From Nitzschia sp. pyKryTriq1 (lineage: Eukaryota > Bacillariophyta > Bacillariophyceae > Bacillariales > Bacillariaceae): a DNA stretch of 64,000 nt. This document shows positions 34,252 through 45,272 of this stretch, one piece after another. Under the pieces are notes generated by a model. That model did no database searches and had not been told where the DNA came from. It saw only the letters and a list, made by a program, of their open reading frames with translations. The number at the start of each line of letters is the position of its first letter. The first letter of the stretch is position 1. The position numbers and the translations under genes are program-made. Where the stretch lies: NCBI GenBank assembly GCA_956465555.1, contig OY101123.1:744001-808000 (forward strand), written 5' to 3'.

Positions 34252-35002
34252 GTTTCGATGGATACTGTCGGAAGGATGGATGGATGAATGAATGAATGAA
34301 TGACTGTCTCGATCAAATGAATTGCTCTGGCTGGAGTTATATTCAAAGGAGATCACAATAAAGTGCATCTTCAAGAGCTCGAGTCAAGAGGATTCCGCCA
34401 ACTTCCGCCTTACATCGATCTTGCGATGCATCTCCTTCTAACGTACAGTACCACAGTACATAGGTCTTATTTACCCCTGTTCTAACGGCTAGCTATAAAG
34501 GGTCCATCGAATCAATCGAATTTCAAAAGGTTTCGCGCGATCCACCCGCCGTGGACTCGTACCGCACGCTGTCTACTGTATGTACCGGTACCTACCGGTT
34601 ACCGGTACCTATGGTACAGTTCGTACGGTACAAACTGTACTTGTACTCGCTCTCGCGTGTACACTTGACAGTACCAGGTACTGGTACCACGGTTTACAGG
34701 ACGGCGGCCCCGGCCCGGCGGCCGGCCGGGATACTCCGCGAATGACGTCAGTTTTTCTCTGCCCCACGTCCCAGATTTCAGGACCGCCGGATGGTGGCGG
34801 CCATTTCTTGAGACGATGATGCCACCGATAGCCGTTTTCAATTTGCAATACCTTCCATCTCGCCAAAGATTTCGTGGAGATATACAGTAGTACCAGTAGA
34901 CAACATCATCTAGACTACAATAAGCTGCAATTAGAAGGTAAAGGACCTCTTCGCTTTGAACTTTGAGGAATAGGAAGCGAATCTTATATTGGCAGTAAAA
35001 GA
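34252..35002. promoter_or_regulatory. Divergent spacer, TMEM163-like / NDH-2
   Basis: A 751-bp spacer with GGAT/GAAT repeats at 34271-34303 and a GTAC-palindrome patch at 34575-34690. No gene seen. Confidence 0.5.
34575..34690. repeat. GTAC-palindrome patch
   Basis: Contains GTACCGGTACC, ACCGGTTACCGGT and ACCAGGTACTGGTACC; nested short inverted repeats. Confidence 0.75.
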
Positions 35003-36904
35003 ATGACACCGGTATGTTCAGCTTCCCTCGTTTTGCTATGCTTGGTAGCTTCCCATGCGGGGGCGTTCCTTCCATCCCAGAAAACCCATGCTCGACCAAG
35101 TTCGTTATTATTTGAGACCGATTCTTCAAAAGATTCAAAGAGGACGGAAGGAATCCTTCGGGAAGAGATCGCTGAAAAGAACTCAGCTCTTGAGAACGAA
35201 GCGCGATATGCAGTTGCCGACGGTGATAAGCTTGCATATGTCGACGCAGGCAGCAATGACCAAAGTACTGAGTCTTCGGAGAATAGCACTGAGGATCTCC
35301 AAGACCTAAGAACAAAACTTGACAGGCTCAAGAAAACACGTCCCTACCCCATTTTCCTGCTTGAAAAAGCTGCTGAAATCACAGAGGGAATAGTTGGTGG
35401 TTTGAGTAAGAAGCTAGGCAAGGAAAAGAGGTATCCAAAGTCGGGCCAAAAAGAAAAAATCGTTGTACTTGGGACAGGTTGGGGGGCTGCTTCTTTTGTG
35501 AAGGATATTGACACCGATCTATATGATGTGACTGTCATTTCTCCGCGAAACTTTTTTCTGTTTACGCCAATGCTCGCGGGAGCGTCCGTCGGAACCGTCG
35601 ATTATCGATCCATCACTGAACCTGTACGGGAGCTCAATCGAAACGTTGACTACATCGAAGGAACAGCAATGTCGATCGATCCATTCGGCAAAGTTGTGAC
35701 TTGCGAATCAGTCATCTGTGATGGAAACTCATGTGATATCACTGATTTTTTTGTTGATTACGACAAATTGGTGATTACTATTGGAGCTCAGACCAACACA
35801 TTTGGTATCCCTGGTGTCCGGGAGTATTGTAACTTTCTGAAGCAAGTCGAAGATGCGAAAAATATCCGTACCGCCATCATCAATTGCTTCGAGCGAGCTA
35901 ACATCCCCGGTCTCAGTGAAGAAGAGAAAATCAGTGTCTTGACGTTTGCAGTAATCGGTGCCGGACCCACTGGAATTGAATTCGCTGCGGAATTGCGAGA
36001 TTTTGTTGAGCAAGATGGTCCAAAATACTACCCCAAGCTGTTGAAGTACGTTCGAATCAAAATCATTGAGGCCTCTTCGACCGTATTGGCGCCTTTCACG
36101 AGCGAACTCCAAGAAGAAGCAATCGCTCAAATGAAACGTCAAGTCCAGATCAAAGACGAAGAAGTTCGTAGGCTCCTCCCCGCACGATTCGAGCTCGTTG
36201 AGTTACTACTTGATAGCTCCGTGAAGGAAGTGACGGACAAGAAAATATATCTCAATAATGGAAACGAACTCCCTTACGGTCTATCAGTATGGGCGGCAGG
36301 GAATGGACCACTTCCACTCACTCTTGACATCATCGACAGGCTTGGTGAAGATCAAGCGAAGCACAAAGACATTGCCCGAGGACGCATTGCTACTGATCCG
36401 TGGATGAGAGTTGAAGGCAGCCAAGGAAGTATTATATCCTATGGAGATTGTTCGTGTATTATCGACGGGCCATCAGGACCTCTGCCCGCAACCGCACAGG
36501 TTGCAGCACAACAGGGAGAGTACTTGGCCTATCTCATGAACAAGGAATACGATTTGAGCTCGGTTATATCACAGGAAGGATTGCAGTTGCCTCCCACTAG
36601 GAACTTAGAATCCGAGATAACTTGGTCAGAGCGTATTCCGATGCTGGTGACGCGTTCAGAAGAGTATGCCAAGCCATTTCAGTTCCTCAACCTTGGAATC
36701 CTCGCCTACACTGGCGGCAATAGCGCACTAGCGCAGATTTCACCTGCGCCCAATGCACCTCCGATCAAGGGATCAGGAAAAGTTGGTAACGCATTGTGGA
36801 GAAGTGTCTACCTCAGCAAGCAAGTTTCCGTGCGCAATAGAGTGCTTGTGGTGAACGATTGGATCAAACGTCAAGTGTTTGGACGAGATATTACGCGGGC
36901 ATAA
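35003..36904 (+). CDS. Type II NAD(P)H dehydrogenase (NDH-2), plastid-targeted
   Basis: Single exon, 633 residues. A signal peptide is followed by H-A-G-A-F-L-P, a plastid cleavage motif. The first Rossmann motif GTGWGAA is at about 156 (FAD) and the second, VIGAGPTGIEFAAEL, at about 317 (NAD(P)H). Between them lies the family segment SPRNFFLFTPMLAGASVGTV. Near 470 is the ATAQVAAQQG segment preceded by YGDCSC, typical of NDH-2. No EF-hand is seen. NDH-2 passes electrons from NAD(P)H to quinone without pumping protons; in a plastid it would feed plastoquinone in chlororespiration or cyclic electron flow. The N-terminal 150 residues include a coiled, charged stretch with no domain. Confidence 0.92.
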   Translation: MTPVCSASLVLLCLVASHAGAFLPSQKTHARPSSLLFETDSSKDSKRTEGILREEIAEKNSALENEARYAVADGDKLAYVDAGSNDQSTESSENSTEDLQDLRTKLDRLKKTRPYPIFLLEKAAEITEGIVGGLSKKLGKEKRYPKSGQKEKIVVLGTGWGAASFVKDIDTDLYDVTVISPRNFFLFTPMLAGASVGTVDYRSITEPVRELNRNVDYIEGTAMSIDPFGKVVTCESVICDGNSCDITDFFVDYDKLVITIGAQTNTFGIPGVREYCNFLKQVEDAKNIRTAIINCFERANIPGLSEEEKISVLTFAVIGAGPTGIEFAAELRDFVEQDGPKYYPKLLKYVRIKIIEASSTVLAPFTSELQEEAIAQMKRQVQIKDEEVRRLLPARFELVELLLDSSVKEVTDKKIYLNNGNELPYGLSVWAAGNGPLPLTLDIIDRLGEDQAKHKDIARGRIATDPWMRVEGSQGSIISYGDCSCIIDGPSGPLPATAQVAAQQGEYLAYLMNKEYDLSSVISQEGLQLPPTRNLESEITWSERIPMLVTRSEEYAKPFQFLNLGILAYTGGNSALAQISPAPNAPPIKGSGKVGNALWRSVYLSKQVSVRNRVLVVNDWIKRQVFGRDITRA

Positions 36905-36979
36905 AAATAGACAAGCTATAGCATCTTCATCACTCTTGTACTCGTACTCCTGACAGGAATATACATTTGACTCCTCTCT

Positions 36980-37018
36980 ACTGGTACCGGTAGACCCTAC
37001 GGTACGGTACTGGTACAG
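36980..37018. repeat. GTAC-palindrome patch
   Basis: A short cluster of ACCGGT and GTAC words between NDH-2 and the right histone arm. Confidence 0.6.
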
Positions 37019-37149
37019 GAGAACGTGGTTGAGAAGTGCAATCTAATCGAGGAGTAAGGATATTTTGCAAGTAAAGATGAAGAGAAAGGATTTAATAATG
37101 AAGAAGAAGCAAGCCGGTAAAGCAACAAGAAAGAAAGAACAGTAGGGGG

Positions 37150-37182
37150 TCTTTGATGAAAAGGGTAGGAACAAAAGTTCCT
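37150..37182 (-). promoter_or_regulatory. Histone 3' stem-loop cassette, H3 (right)
   Basis: Mirror of 21265-21297, with one base changed between stem and CAAAGA. Confidence 0.87.
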
Positions 37183-37295
37183 GGTTTGTTTGTGGTTGCA
37201 AAGGCGGTGATGATAGGATGGTTGCACCATGCATCCCGGTAAAGGAACACACAACGACAACCATCAGCAATCATCGCACCTAGCAGGTAAAGGAT

Positions 37296-38501
<1,206 letters not shown>

Positions 38502-38575
38502 ACATCCTCACCAGCGAAGCGACACTGGTGGTTTGGTTCCAACCGAATCATCTTTGTTGCTTCGCACCACCAACC

Positions 38576-38608
38576 GATCTCTTTTGAGATCACCCTTTTA
38601 CCCAAAGA
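38576..38608 (+). promoter_or_regulatory. Histone 3' stem-loop cassette, H4 (right)
   Basis: GATCTC, TTTT, GAGATC, ACCC, CAAAGA; mirror of 19839-19871. Confidence 0.87.
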
Positions 38609-39139
38609 AACCCACCTACCCTCACTTCAATTAGACTAGAATAGTTTACTGTATCACGATGTTCTTTTATTGAGTGGTGAGTCATCTTCTGTTATCATTA
38701 TTTGTTGTCTTATTGTTTTGCAGGAAAGTTTAAAATCAACATCACGATTAGTAGCATAACGATTGACTACTTTTTTTCCTGCCCTTGTAGCCCTATCCTA
38801 CAGTAGACTACTGGTACTGTCGAGTGATGGCCATAACAATATTTACCTGGTCACCGTCATGGTCATGATACCGGTAAAGTAGTGTATGTACATCAACATC
38901 TAATCTCTACGGGTACCGTACGTTTTGCTACCCCGAACAAGCTTCATACTCGTAACCATTCAGCACCTAGCACTGTAAAGTAATCAAGGAGTTAACGTTG
39001 AATTTAATTATTATCTCAAATATCATGCTACGGATTCTGGTAGAAGGGTCCTCCAAAAGTGCTTGCACTTCGCACGCTGTAAGAGAAGAAGAGATGATTG
39101 AACTACGGCACGATGTTAAGAAAGTCAGGAACGGCTGGT

Positions 39140-39172
39140 TCTTTGGTGAAAAGGGTAGGAACAAAAGTTCCT
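39140..39172 (-). promoter_or_regulatory. Histone 3' stem-loop cassette, H2A (right)
   Basis: Mirror of 19275-19307. Confidence 0.87.
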
Positions 39173-39246
39173 GGTTTGTTTGTTGGATTGATCCATCGAT
39201 CGACTCGACAAATCAATCACTATCATGATTTTGTGATGCAACACGC

Positions 39247-39765
39247 TTATTTGGCGGCCTTCTTGGGCAACAAAACAGCGTGGATGTTGGGCAAGACACC
39301 TCCAGAAGCGATGGTGACTCCTCCCAACAAGCGGTTCAACTCCTCGTCGTTCTTGACGGCAAGGGTGATGTGGCGGGGCACAATACGAGTCTTCTTGTTA
39401 TCACGGGCGGCGTTTCCGGCAAGCTCCAAGATCTCGGCGCAAAGGTACTCGAGCACAGCCGCAAGGTAGACGGGGGCTCCGGCTCCCATGCGGGTGGCGT
39501 ACTTTCCTTGACGCAAGTATCGGCCAATACGACCGACGGGGAATTGCAAACCTGCCTTGGCAGATGCAGTGGTGGACTTCTTCTCTCCACGGCCTCCTTT
39601 TCCTTTTCCTGTGGTGTTTTTAAAAAAAGAATAACACAATAACAGGCGATCGGTGAGTCGAGAGTCGCCATTCATTAACAAGAATTAAACTACAATAACA
39701 GATACAATCCCACACGCGTATGAGGGTCAAACTCGACCTTAAACCATCGTAGACTTACCAGACAT
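39247..39765 (-). CDS. H2A: Histone H2A (right copy), 2 exons
   Basis: Exon 1 39765-39759 (7 nt), intron 39758-39609, exon 2 39608-39247; product identical to the left copy. The intron sequence is also the same in both arms, which argues for recent copying or gene conversion. Confidence 0.97.
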
Positions 39766-40147
39766 GTTGACTTGTTGGTTTGTTTTATCGAAAGATGTGC
39801 GATATCGCAATTTGTGAGCTGTCGGAGGCGTCGTTCATAGCCAGTTGACAGTTTGCTTCGTCTTCCGGGTCCCCGCGGGCCGTCAAGAACGAAACGGAAG
39901 AGGGACAGATTGTTGAGGGATCACCGTGGAATTTATACCACAGTGTACGCAACGCCTGGCCGTCCTTTAGTTTTGGAACAGAATAGCGCAAGGCCGCGCC
40001 ACATTTTACGGCGCGCAGATCGCAAACTGCACTTACCGGTATGTATCGCTTTCGTCGTCCCGAACAACAAAATCAATGACACCGAACTCTCACAAATTCG
40101 ACTTTTGATCGATCATCATCACTCTTTGAATTACCAAATCTTCCAAG
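39766..40147. promoter_or_regulatory. Divergent H2A/H2B promoter (right)
   Basis: Mirror of 18300-18681; the AAATGTGGCGC element lies at 39996-40006 on the minus strand. Confidence 0.55.
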
Positions 40148-40516
40148 ATGGCCAAGACCCCTTCCAAAGCTGCCGGCAAGTCCGCCAAGAAGGCTGCCCC
40201 CACCAAAAAGGCTGGAGGAGCCAAGAAGAACAAGAAGCGAACGGAATCGTACTCTTCGTACATCTACAAGGTGTTGAAGCAAGTCCACCCCGACACTGGT
40301 ATCTCCAAGAAGGGTATGTCCATCATGAACTCCTTCATCAACGATATCTTCGAGCGCATCGCCACTGAGGCCGGAAAGCTTGCCACTTACAACAAGAAGG
40401 CCACTCTTTCCTCGCGTGAGATCCAGACCGCCGTTCGTCTGATGCTTCCCGGAGAGCTTGCCAAGCACGCCGTCTCTGAGGGAACCAAGGCCGTCACCAA
40501 GTTCAGCTCCTCGTAA
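40148..40516 (+). CDS. H2B: Histone H2B (right copy)
   Basis: 122 residues, identical to 17931-18299. Confidence 0.98.
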   Translation: MAKTPSKAAGKSAKKAAPTKKAGGAKKNKKRTESYSSYIYKVLKQVHPDTGISKKGMSIMNSFINDIFERIATEAGKLATYNKKATLSSREIQTAVRLMLPGELAKHAVSEGTKAVTKFSSS

Positions 40517-40596
40517 GCGCAGTGCAGTAGCATCTGAACATTATTCATTGGCTTGCCATGCAGTTGGCTGCCATTGAAACCAAAAACAAACAAACC

Positions 40597-40629
40597 GGAA
40601 ACTTTTGTTTCCACCCTTTTACTCAAAGA
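40597..40629 (+). promoter_or_regulatory. Histone 3' stem-loop cassette, H2B (right)
   Basis: GGAAAC, TTTT, GTTTCC, ACCC, then CAAAGA; mirror of 17818-17850. Confidence 0.85.
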
Positions 40630-40941
40630 CCACCCACACCCCACCATTGCATCATTCTTCTGTGTACAGTACTTGTACTGTATGATCGTCTCTTCTTTTC
40701 TGTCTTGTTTGTTTGTCTCTTGCGATACCACAGCGAATAACCACTCACACTCAATATTTATTAAAATTTATAAGCTTCCTCTTACTTTTCTCCACTTAAT
40801 CGATGCCTCACAGATCGTCCATGGTACTAAAGTGGGTTTATGTTATCGTCGCTCGTCAACTTGAAACCGCATTCGATAAGACAAACCCACACGACTTGTA
40901 TATGAGTACTTTCCCCTGAGCACCGTTGACAAGAACATCAA

Positions 40942-41658
40942 TTACCAAGACTTCATCTCTTTAGGAGAGAAGATGGCAGCCGCCACGGAATATACCCTGG
41001 CAAGAGGCAGTCGAATAGCAGCTGCCGCACCACTTGATCCACAGGGAGAGCCACAAATTTCAGTGCATTGTTGACCCTTGGGACCGCAGCGACTCCCGCA
41101 TGTACTGGTTCCGTCAGCATCTTCCCTGCAGTCGACATCGAAATAAAGACAAGCCGATAGGCAGCTTTCTGCATCGATGATGGGATCTTGTCCCAGTCCA
41201 TCCAACAGATCCTCGCAAGTTGGAGGTTTGGGCGTCTCAGTTTTGCAAAGAGTAATCGTGTCACCCAATTTTCCGTAGGAAGATCCGCAGATACATTCTA
41301 CCAAGGGATGGCCACGGCAGTCGATCTCGGAGTAGAAGCTTGTTCCACACAGCGTGACATTCTCGTATGGGTTGCAAAAGATCCCGCATGACTCGCATGT
41401 GGCTTGGCAAGATTCCTCGCTATCGACGGGATTGTTGGTCGTTTCAAAGATGTACGAGCAACTCGTCCCGACAGAGGGAAGAGTGGCGGGGGGATCGGTG
41501 GGATCTGGAAGGGGCTCATCAACGGTTGGGCATTGTATGACAGTACCAGTAACGTTATGTTCTGTTTCTTTCAGCAGGCACTTCCTACGAAATCCGCCCT
41601 TTAGCATAGCATTGCTAATTTTAATTTTTTTGAATCCACTTCTACGCAAATCGTACAC
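40942..41658 (-). CDS. Cysteine-rich hypothetical protein
   Basis: 238 residues from the first Met (a second Met at 41604 is an alternative start). From about residue 65 the chain is dense in Cys, in CxxxC/CxxCxxxC spacing (for example CQATCESCGIFC, GSRCGPKGQQC, EICGSPC), with Pro/Thr/Asp linkers. Such patterns are typical of secreted, disulphide-bonded wall or frustule-associated proteins. No signal peptide is seen in the visible frame, so an upstream exon may be missing. The C-terminal 30 residues turn hydrophobic-neutral. The stop lies 64 bp outside the right histone arm. No family recognised. Confidence 0.5.
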   Translation of the reverse strand: MYDLRRSGFKKIKISNAMLKGGFRRKCLLKETEHNVTGTVIQCPTVDEPLPDPTDPPATLPSVGTSCSYIFETTNNPVDSEESCQATCESCGIFCNPYENVTLCGTSFYSEIDCRGHPLVECICGSSYGKLGDTITLCKTETPKPPTCEDLLDGLGQDPIIDAESCLSACLYFDVDCREDADGTSTCGSRCGPKGQQCTEICGSPCGSSGAAAAIRLPLARVYSVAAAIFSPKEMKSW

Positions 41659-42083
41659 AACAACTACGGGTACTGTACTGCTCCTTGGCTCATTCCAAGA
41701 AAAGATACAGTATTACAATAGTGCGATAGGTGCACAGTAGTAGACTACTGAATGGTCTCCAGTCTACAGTATAGTAAAGATACTTCCGAACTTGTTATTC
41801 CAACCGTGGTCAAAGAGTACCGGTACTTGTTCGCTTCTGCGTCATTCATTTTCGTGTACTATTTGAAGTGCTTGCGGTAGTCTTCATCTACAATAAGAGC
41901 TCGCCAAACTGGAATCAACAACAAAAGTATCAGAAGGCGATGATGATTGAACAGCACTGGCGCACTAACTGCAAAAGAGGCCAGGGTTAGTATGAGTGAG
42001 GTACTGGTACTGCACATCATGGTCGGAGGAATTCCATGTAAGTGTCATCTGCAAATATGAAAACAATAAAGACAATGGGGTTT
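41659..42083. other. Spacer between Cys-rich gene and H1
   Basis: No gene seen; scattered GTAC words. Confidence 0.5.
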
Positions 42084-42117
42084 CACTTTGTTTGAAAGGG
42101 TGATCTCAATAGAGATC
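42084..42117 (-). promoter_or_regulatory. Histone 3' stem-loop cassette, H1
   Basis: On the minus strand: GATCTC, loop TATT, GAGATC, ACCC, then a CAAAGTG element in place of CAAAGA; 72 nt after the H1 stop. It shares its stem with H4. Confidence 0.82.
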
Positions 42118-42188
42118 TGTTTGGTTGTTTTGCGTGAGCCGTTTCGCCTGTAGACTACGCCTTTGATTGCTATTGCAACTTTACGAGT

Positions 42189-42743
42189 TTATTTCGTCTC
42201 GGCAGGAGCAGGAGCAGCAGCAGGAGCGGCCTTCTTGGGTGCAGCCTTCTTAGGGGCGGCCTTCTTGGTGGCTGTCTTCTTGGGAGCAGCGGCCTTCTCC
42301 TTCTTGGGAGCAGCGGTCTTCTCCTTCTTGGGAGCGGCGGCCTTCTTGGTAGTAGCAGCCTTCTTAGGGGCGGTCTTCTTCTTGGGCGCGGTCTTGGTCT
42401 TCTTGGTGGTGGCCTTGGCGGTGGCTGCCTTCTTCTTGGGGGCGGTCTTCTTGGCAGTAGTCTTCTTCTTGGTGGCCGCCGCCTTCTTCTTGGGAGCCTT
42501 CTTGGGTGCAGCCTTCTTGATGGCCTTCTTCTTGAAATCAGCGGAGATCTTATACGAGTTCTTGACCTTGACGAAGTCACCAGAGGCAACACCAGCCTTC
42601 AACGATCCGAGGAATGTAGCGTTGAGCCACTTCTTGTCCTTGGGCATGTGCTCTTGCATGTGCTTCTTGATGGCGATCATCGAGGAACCAGAGCGGTCCT
42701 TGAGCTCGGTGATGGCCTTGACGATTGCTTCCTTGTACGACAT
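42189..42743 (-). CDS. H1: Linker histone H1
   Basis: 184 residues from the ATG at 42743 (MSYKEAIVKAI); the longer frame upstream adds 29 hydrophobic residues and is not histone-like. A winged-helix H15 domain spans about residues 1-72 (AITELKDRSGSSMIAIKKHM, then LKAGVASGDFVKVKNSYKIS). The tail is almost only Lys, Ala and Pro in AAPKK/TAKK repeats and binds linker DNA. A possible 5' UTR intron (donor near 42949, acceptor near 42751) would fit the GT-AG rule but is not proven. Upstream, 42801-42811 carries the same AAATGTGGCGC word as the H2A/H2B promoter. Having H1 in the same neighbourhood as both core quartets makes this a full histone locus. Confidence 0.95.
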   Translation of the reverse strand: MSYKEAIVKAITELKDRSGSSMIAIKKHMQEHMPKDKKWLNATFLGSLKAGVASGDFVKVKNSYKISADFKKKAIKKAAPKKAPKKKAAATKKKTTAKKTAPKKKAATAKATTKKTKTAPKKKTAPKKAATTKKAAAPKKEKTAAPKKEKAAAPKKTATKKAAPKKAAPKKAAPAAAPAPAETK

Positions 42744-44108
42744 GATTACGCTGTTCAAAATTAAAAAGCAGTTGGTGCAAAATTCAAATCCGAGAACAAC
42801 AAATGTGGCGCAGTAAATGTAGAACGACAAATGTTAGCCGACCATTACAGCACGACACACAACTCCAACGTTGCAGAAGGTACTGCTGAGAAAGCAAAGA
42901 TCTATCGATGTTATTTCAGCATTGAATATTGATCCACCATGTTACTTACATTATCTTTTCCGACGATGTTTGTGATGACTTCCGATCGAAACTGGCAGAG
43001 ACGAAGGTCGATGGCCCCGGTGCATTGCTGCAGCCGCGCCGAAAAAAGTTGAGCCTCCAATCCCTTGCGCGCCGCTTTTTGGGGAGGAGGCCTCCGAATA
43101 AACCAATACAAATTCTACACAAATTTCTACGTGTGTGACGAACGAGAGCACAGATCAGAGACGAGCGCATGCATGGCACCCAAACGTCTGCCGTCCGTCT
43201 GTTCGCGAATGTGGAGTCACATACCGGTACAGTGCAGTACATCTACTGTACAAGTACCGGTATCATGCCCCTGCAGAACATACACATGGATAATGACTAG
43301 AACGACCAGTCTGATGCAGTTCATTGTTCCATCTTTCGGAACTACCGGTAGTAACAACTACCGGTAGATACTCATGCTTGCACAGTAGTAGTACCTGCTG
43401 GAACTCGTAATGTTGAGAAGTACTGGTGGCAGGTACTACGAATAGTAGAACTATCGCAAAGCGACTACCGGTAGTCTCTACCGGTACAAGTACAAGTACT
43501 GTACGTGTACTAGTCTCCGGCGCAAAGAGAGATTATTCATTCCTTCTTGACCGTCATCAAGGTAGTTGCTAAACTTAGCCTGCATTTTTTCGCTGCTTTA
43601 GGGATAGTAGTATCACCGACTCGTACAATACTTTAGAGAATAGTAACGTTCCTTTAAAAACACGCTCTTGAGAAGTAGAGTAGTACTCGTACTGTAGTCT
43701 CTACTAGAGCCAGTGGTTACGACATATGTAGTAGAAGGGTGTTGAATTGAATATCATCATCCCGCGCCGGCCGTGTCTGATTAAATCTAGATATCCGTCA
43801 ACCTGCTCTGAGATCAGCTTGTCCTTTCGACCGCAACAAAGGATCTTTGAGAAGTTGGAACTTCCTCCTCTCGTCGTAGTAGTGCAGTAGTCACGTACAA
43901 TAATTATGACGCCAGTAATAAAAGTGCATCATTTCGACAACCGGGGAAACTCAATCATTTCATCATATTATTCAACATGATTGAAAGACCACAATAAAAT
44001 GCCAATCGCCTCGATATGGGTCTGCCTACCGGTGTGAGTACACCCGTTCTGCTGATTGCGTGTTGTTGTTTTCTGCAGTATGATGTCCCGTCCGCCAGTT
44101 CGTCGTTG
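42744..44108. other. H1 upstream region and 1.4-kb intergenic spacer
   Basis: Contains the H1 promoter with AAATGTGGCGC at 42801-42811 and GTAC-palindrome patches at 43221-43263 and 43465-43511. No coding gene is supported. Confidence 0.5.
43465..43511. repeat. GTAC-palindrome patch
   Basis: Two ACCGGTA words run into GTACAAGTACAAGTACTGTAC. Confidence 0.7.
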
Positions 44109-44948
44109 TTAGAGAATTGATTCAACCCAGTCGTCAATTTCACTCATGGTGAGTTCAGGATCTCCGCCCAATATTTGCTTGAGCATTACTTCTCCAAATG
44201 GCCCGTCCGGGTCGCCATGTCTTTCTGCTACTTGTTGACAGTTTGCGGCAATCATGGGGTTGTCTGTGGATTGCACGACAAGCATGGGCACTGAGTTTGG
44301 CTCGAGCTTGAGGTGCTTTTCAGATGCTTCTTGGATTAAACGTTGACACAAAGCGATTTCCTCCATCTCCAGCATATCCTTGCTTGTTAACCCAAAGTTT
44401 TGTAGTACTTGTTGACTGAAAAATCTGTTGTCTTCGTCGTCGTTCTTGTGTGGACGATCGAACGAAAATGGGTCCACCATGACGAGGCCTTTCAATGGAA
44501 AGCTTTCCAAGTAAAAAAGAGCCACCCGTGACGCAATGGGGCCCCTGGTGACCAAGACTGCATCATGGATATCTGGAAGATCTGCTTTCATCTCGTCGAT
44601 CATTCCATTCAAGTAAGTACTACTAGTAGTAGACGAGGAGAAAGTGCCATCGAGTGTCAGAGACGCGAAGGCCATGCCGTGTCTCGAGGGGACGTTTGCT
44701 TGCAAAGAGTCGTGCCATGCTGTTTGATAGAACCAGGGATCTTCTAACAACACTAAAGTGCATGGTTTCTCGAGCACTTCACAATCGTGCGGGGTCTCTG
44801 AAATGGACATGACTTTCCACCGCAGACCTGTTGTTGTTGTTGCTGCTGTTGGTGACGGCGGCAGCACCAATTTGGCGCCTGGTCGTCGCGAGTAGCCGGC
44901 GCATCTCAATATTATCAGCGGCCTGGCAATAAGATTCATCATAGGCAT
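44109..44948 (-). CDS. Alpha/beta-hydrolase-fold protein with altered nucleophile elbow
   Basis: Single exon, 279 residues. The order of elements fits a small alpha/beta hydrolase: an early PWFYQTAWHD loop, an Asp-rich helix, a strand-turn (VLVTRGPIASRVALFY) at the place where GxSxG normally sits, then KGLVMVDPFSF, and a late strand VPMLVVQSTDNP at the usual Asp position. The usual Ser nucleophile context is not there (VTRGPIAS), so it may be a non-catalytic member or use a different residue. The N-terminus is Arg-rich and could be mitochondrial. It is divergent from the RRM-RapZ gene, only 324 bp away. Confidence 0.55.
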   Translation of the reverse strand: MPMMNLIARPLIILRCAGYSRRPGAKLVLPPSPTAATTTTGLRWKVMSISETPHDCEVLEKPCTLVLLEDPWFYQTAWHDSLQANVPSRHGMAFASLTLDGTFSSSTTSSTYLNGMIDEMKADLPDIHDAVLVTRGPIASRVALFYLESFPLKGLVMVDPFSFDRPHKNDDEDNRFFSQQVLQNFGLTSKDMLEMEEIALCQRLIQEASEKHLKLEPNSVPMLVVQSTDNPMIAANCQQVAERHGDPDGPFGEVMLKQILGGDPELTMSEIDDWVESIL

Positions 44949-45272
44949 TGTTGCGAGTGAGTCAAATTAGCAGACGCAAGAGAGGAGCGAGAGGATGGAA
45001 GAAACAATGCAAAATGAAAAATGAGAGAAAGAAAAGATGAAAGTATGAAAGATCCTTGTGCCTCGTTCATCGTGCGGGAGGGAGGCCCCTGTGAGAAGGT
45101 GTTGTCGAGTTGGTCGAAACGGAATGTGGAATTCTCCTTGAAAGGAGTATCGAACGCCCGATAGGACGGCGACCGCCGAGGACCACAAAGCAAAGAAGAC
45201 CGCGCGAACTGTCGGCACGAGAAACGACAACAGAGAGGGGACTAACAGAACAAGGAAGCAAGAAGCTTTGCC
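44949..45272. promoter_or_regulatory. Short divergent promoter, hydrolase / RRM-RapZ
   Basis: 324 bp separate two head-to-head starts; GA-rich, no recognised motif. Confidence 0.5.
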
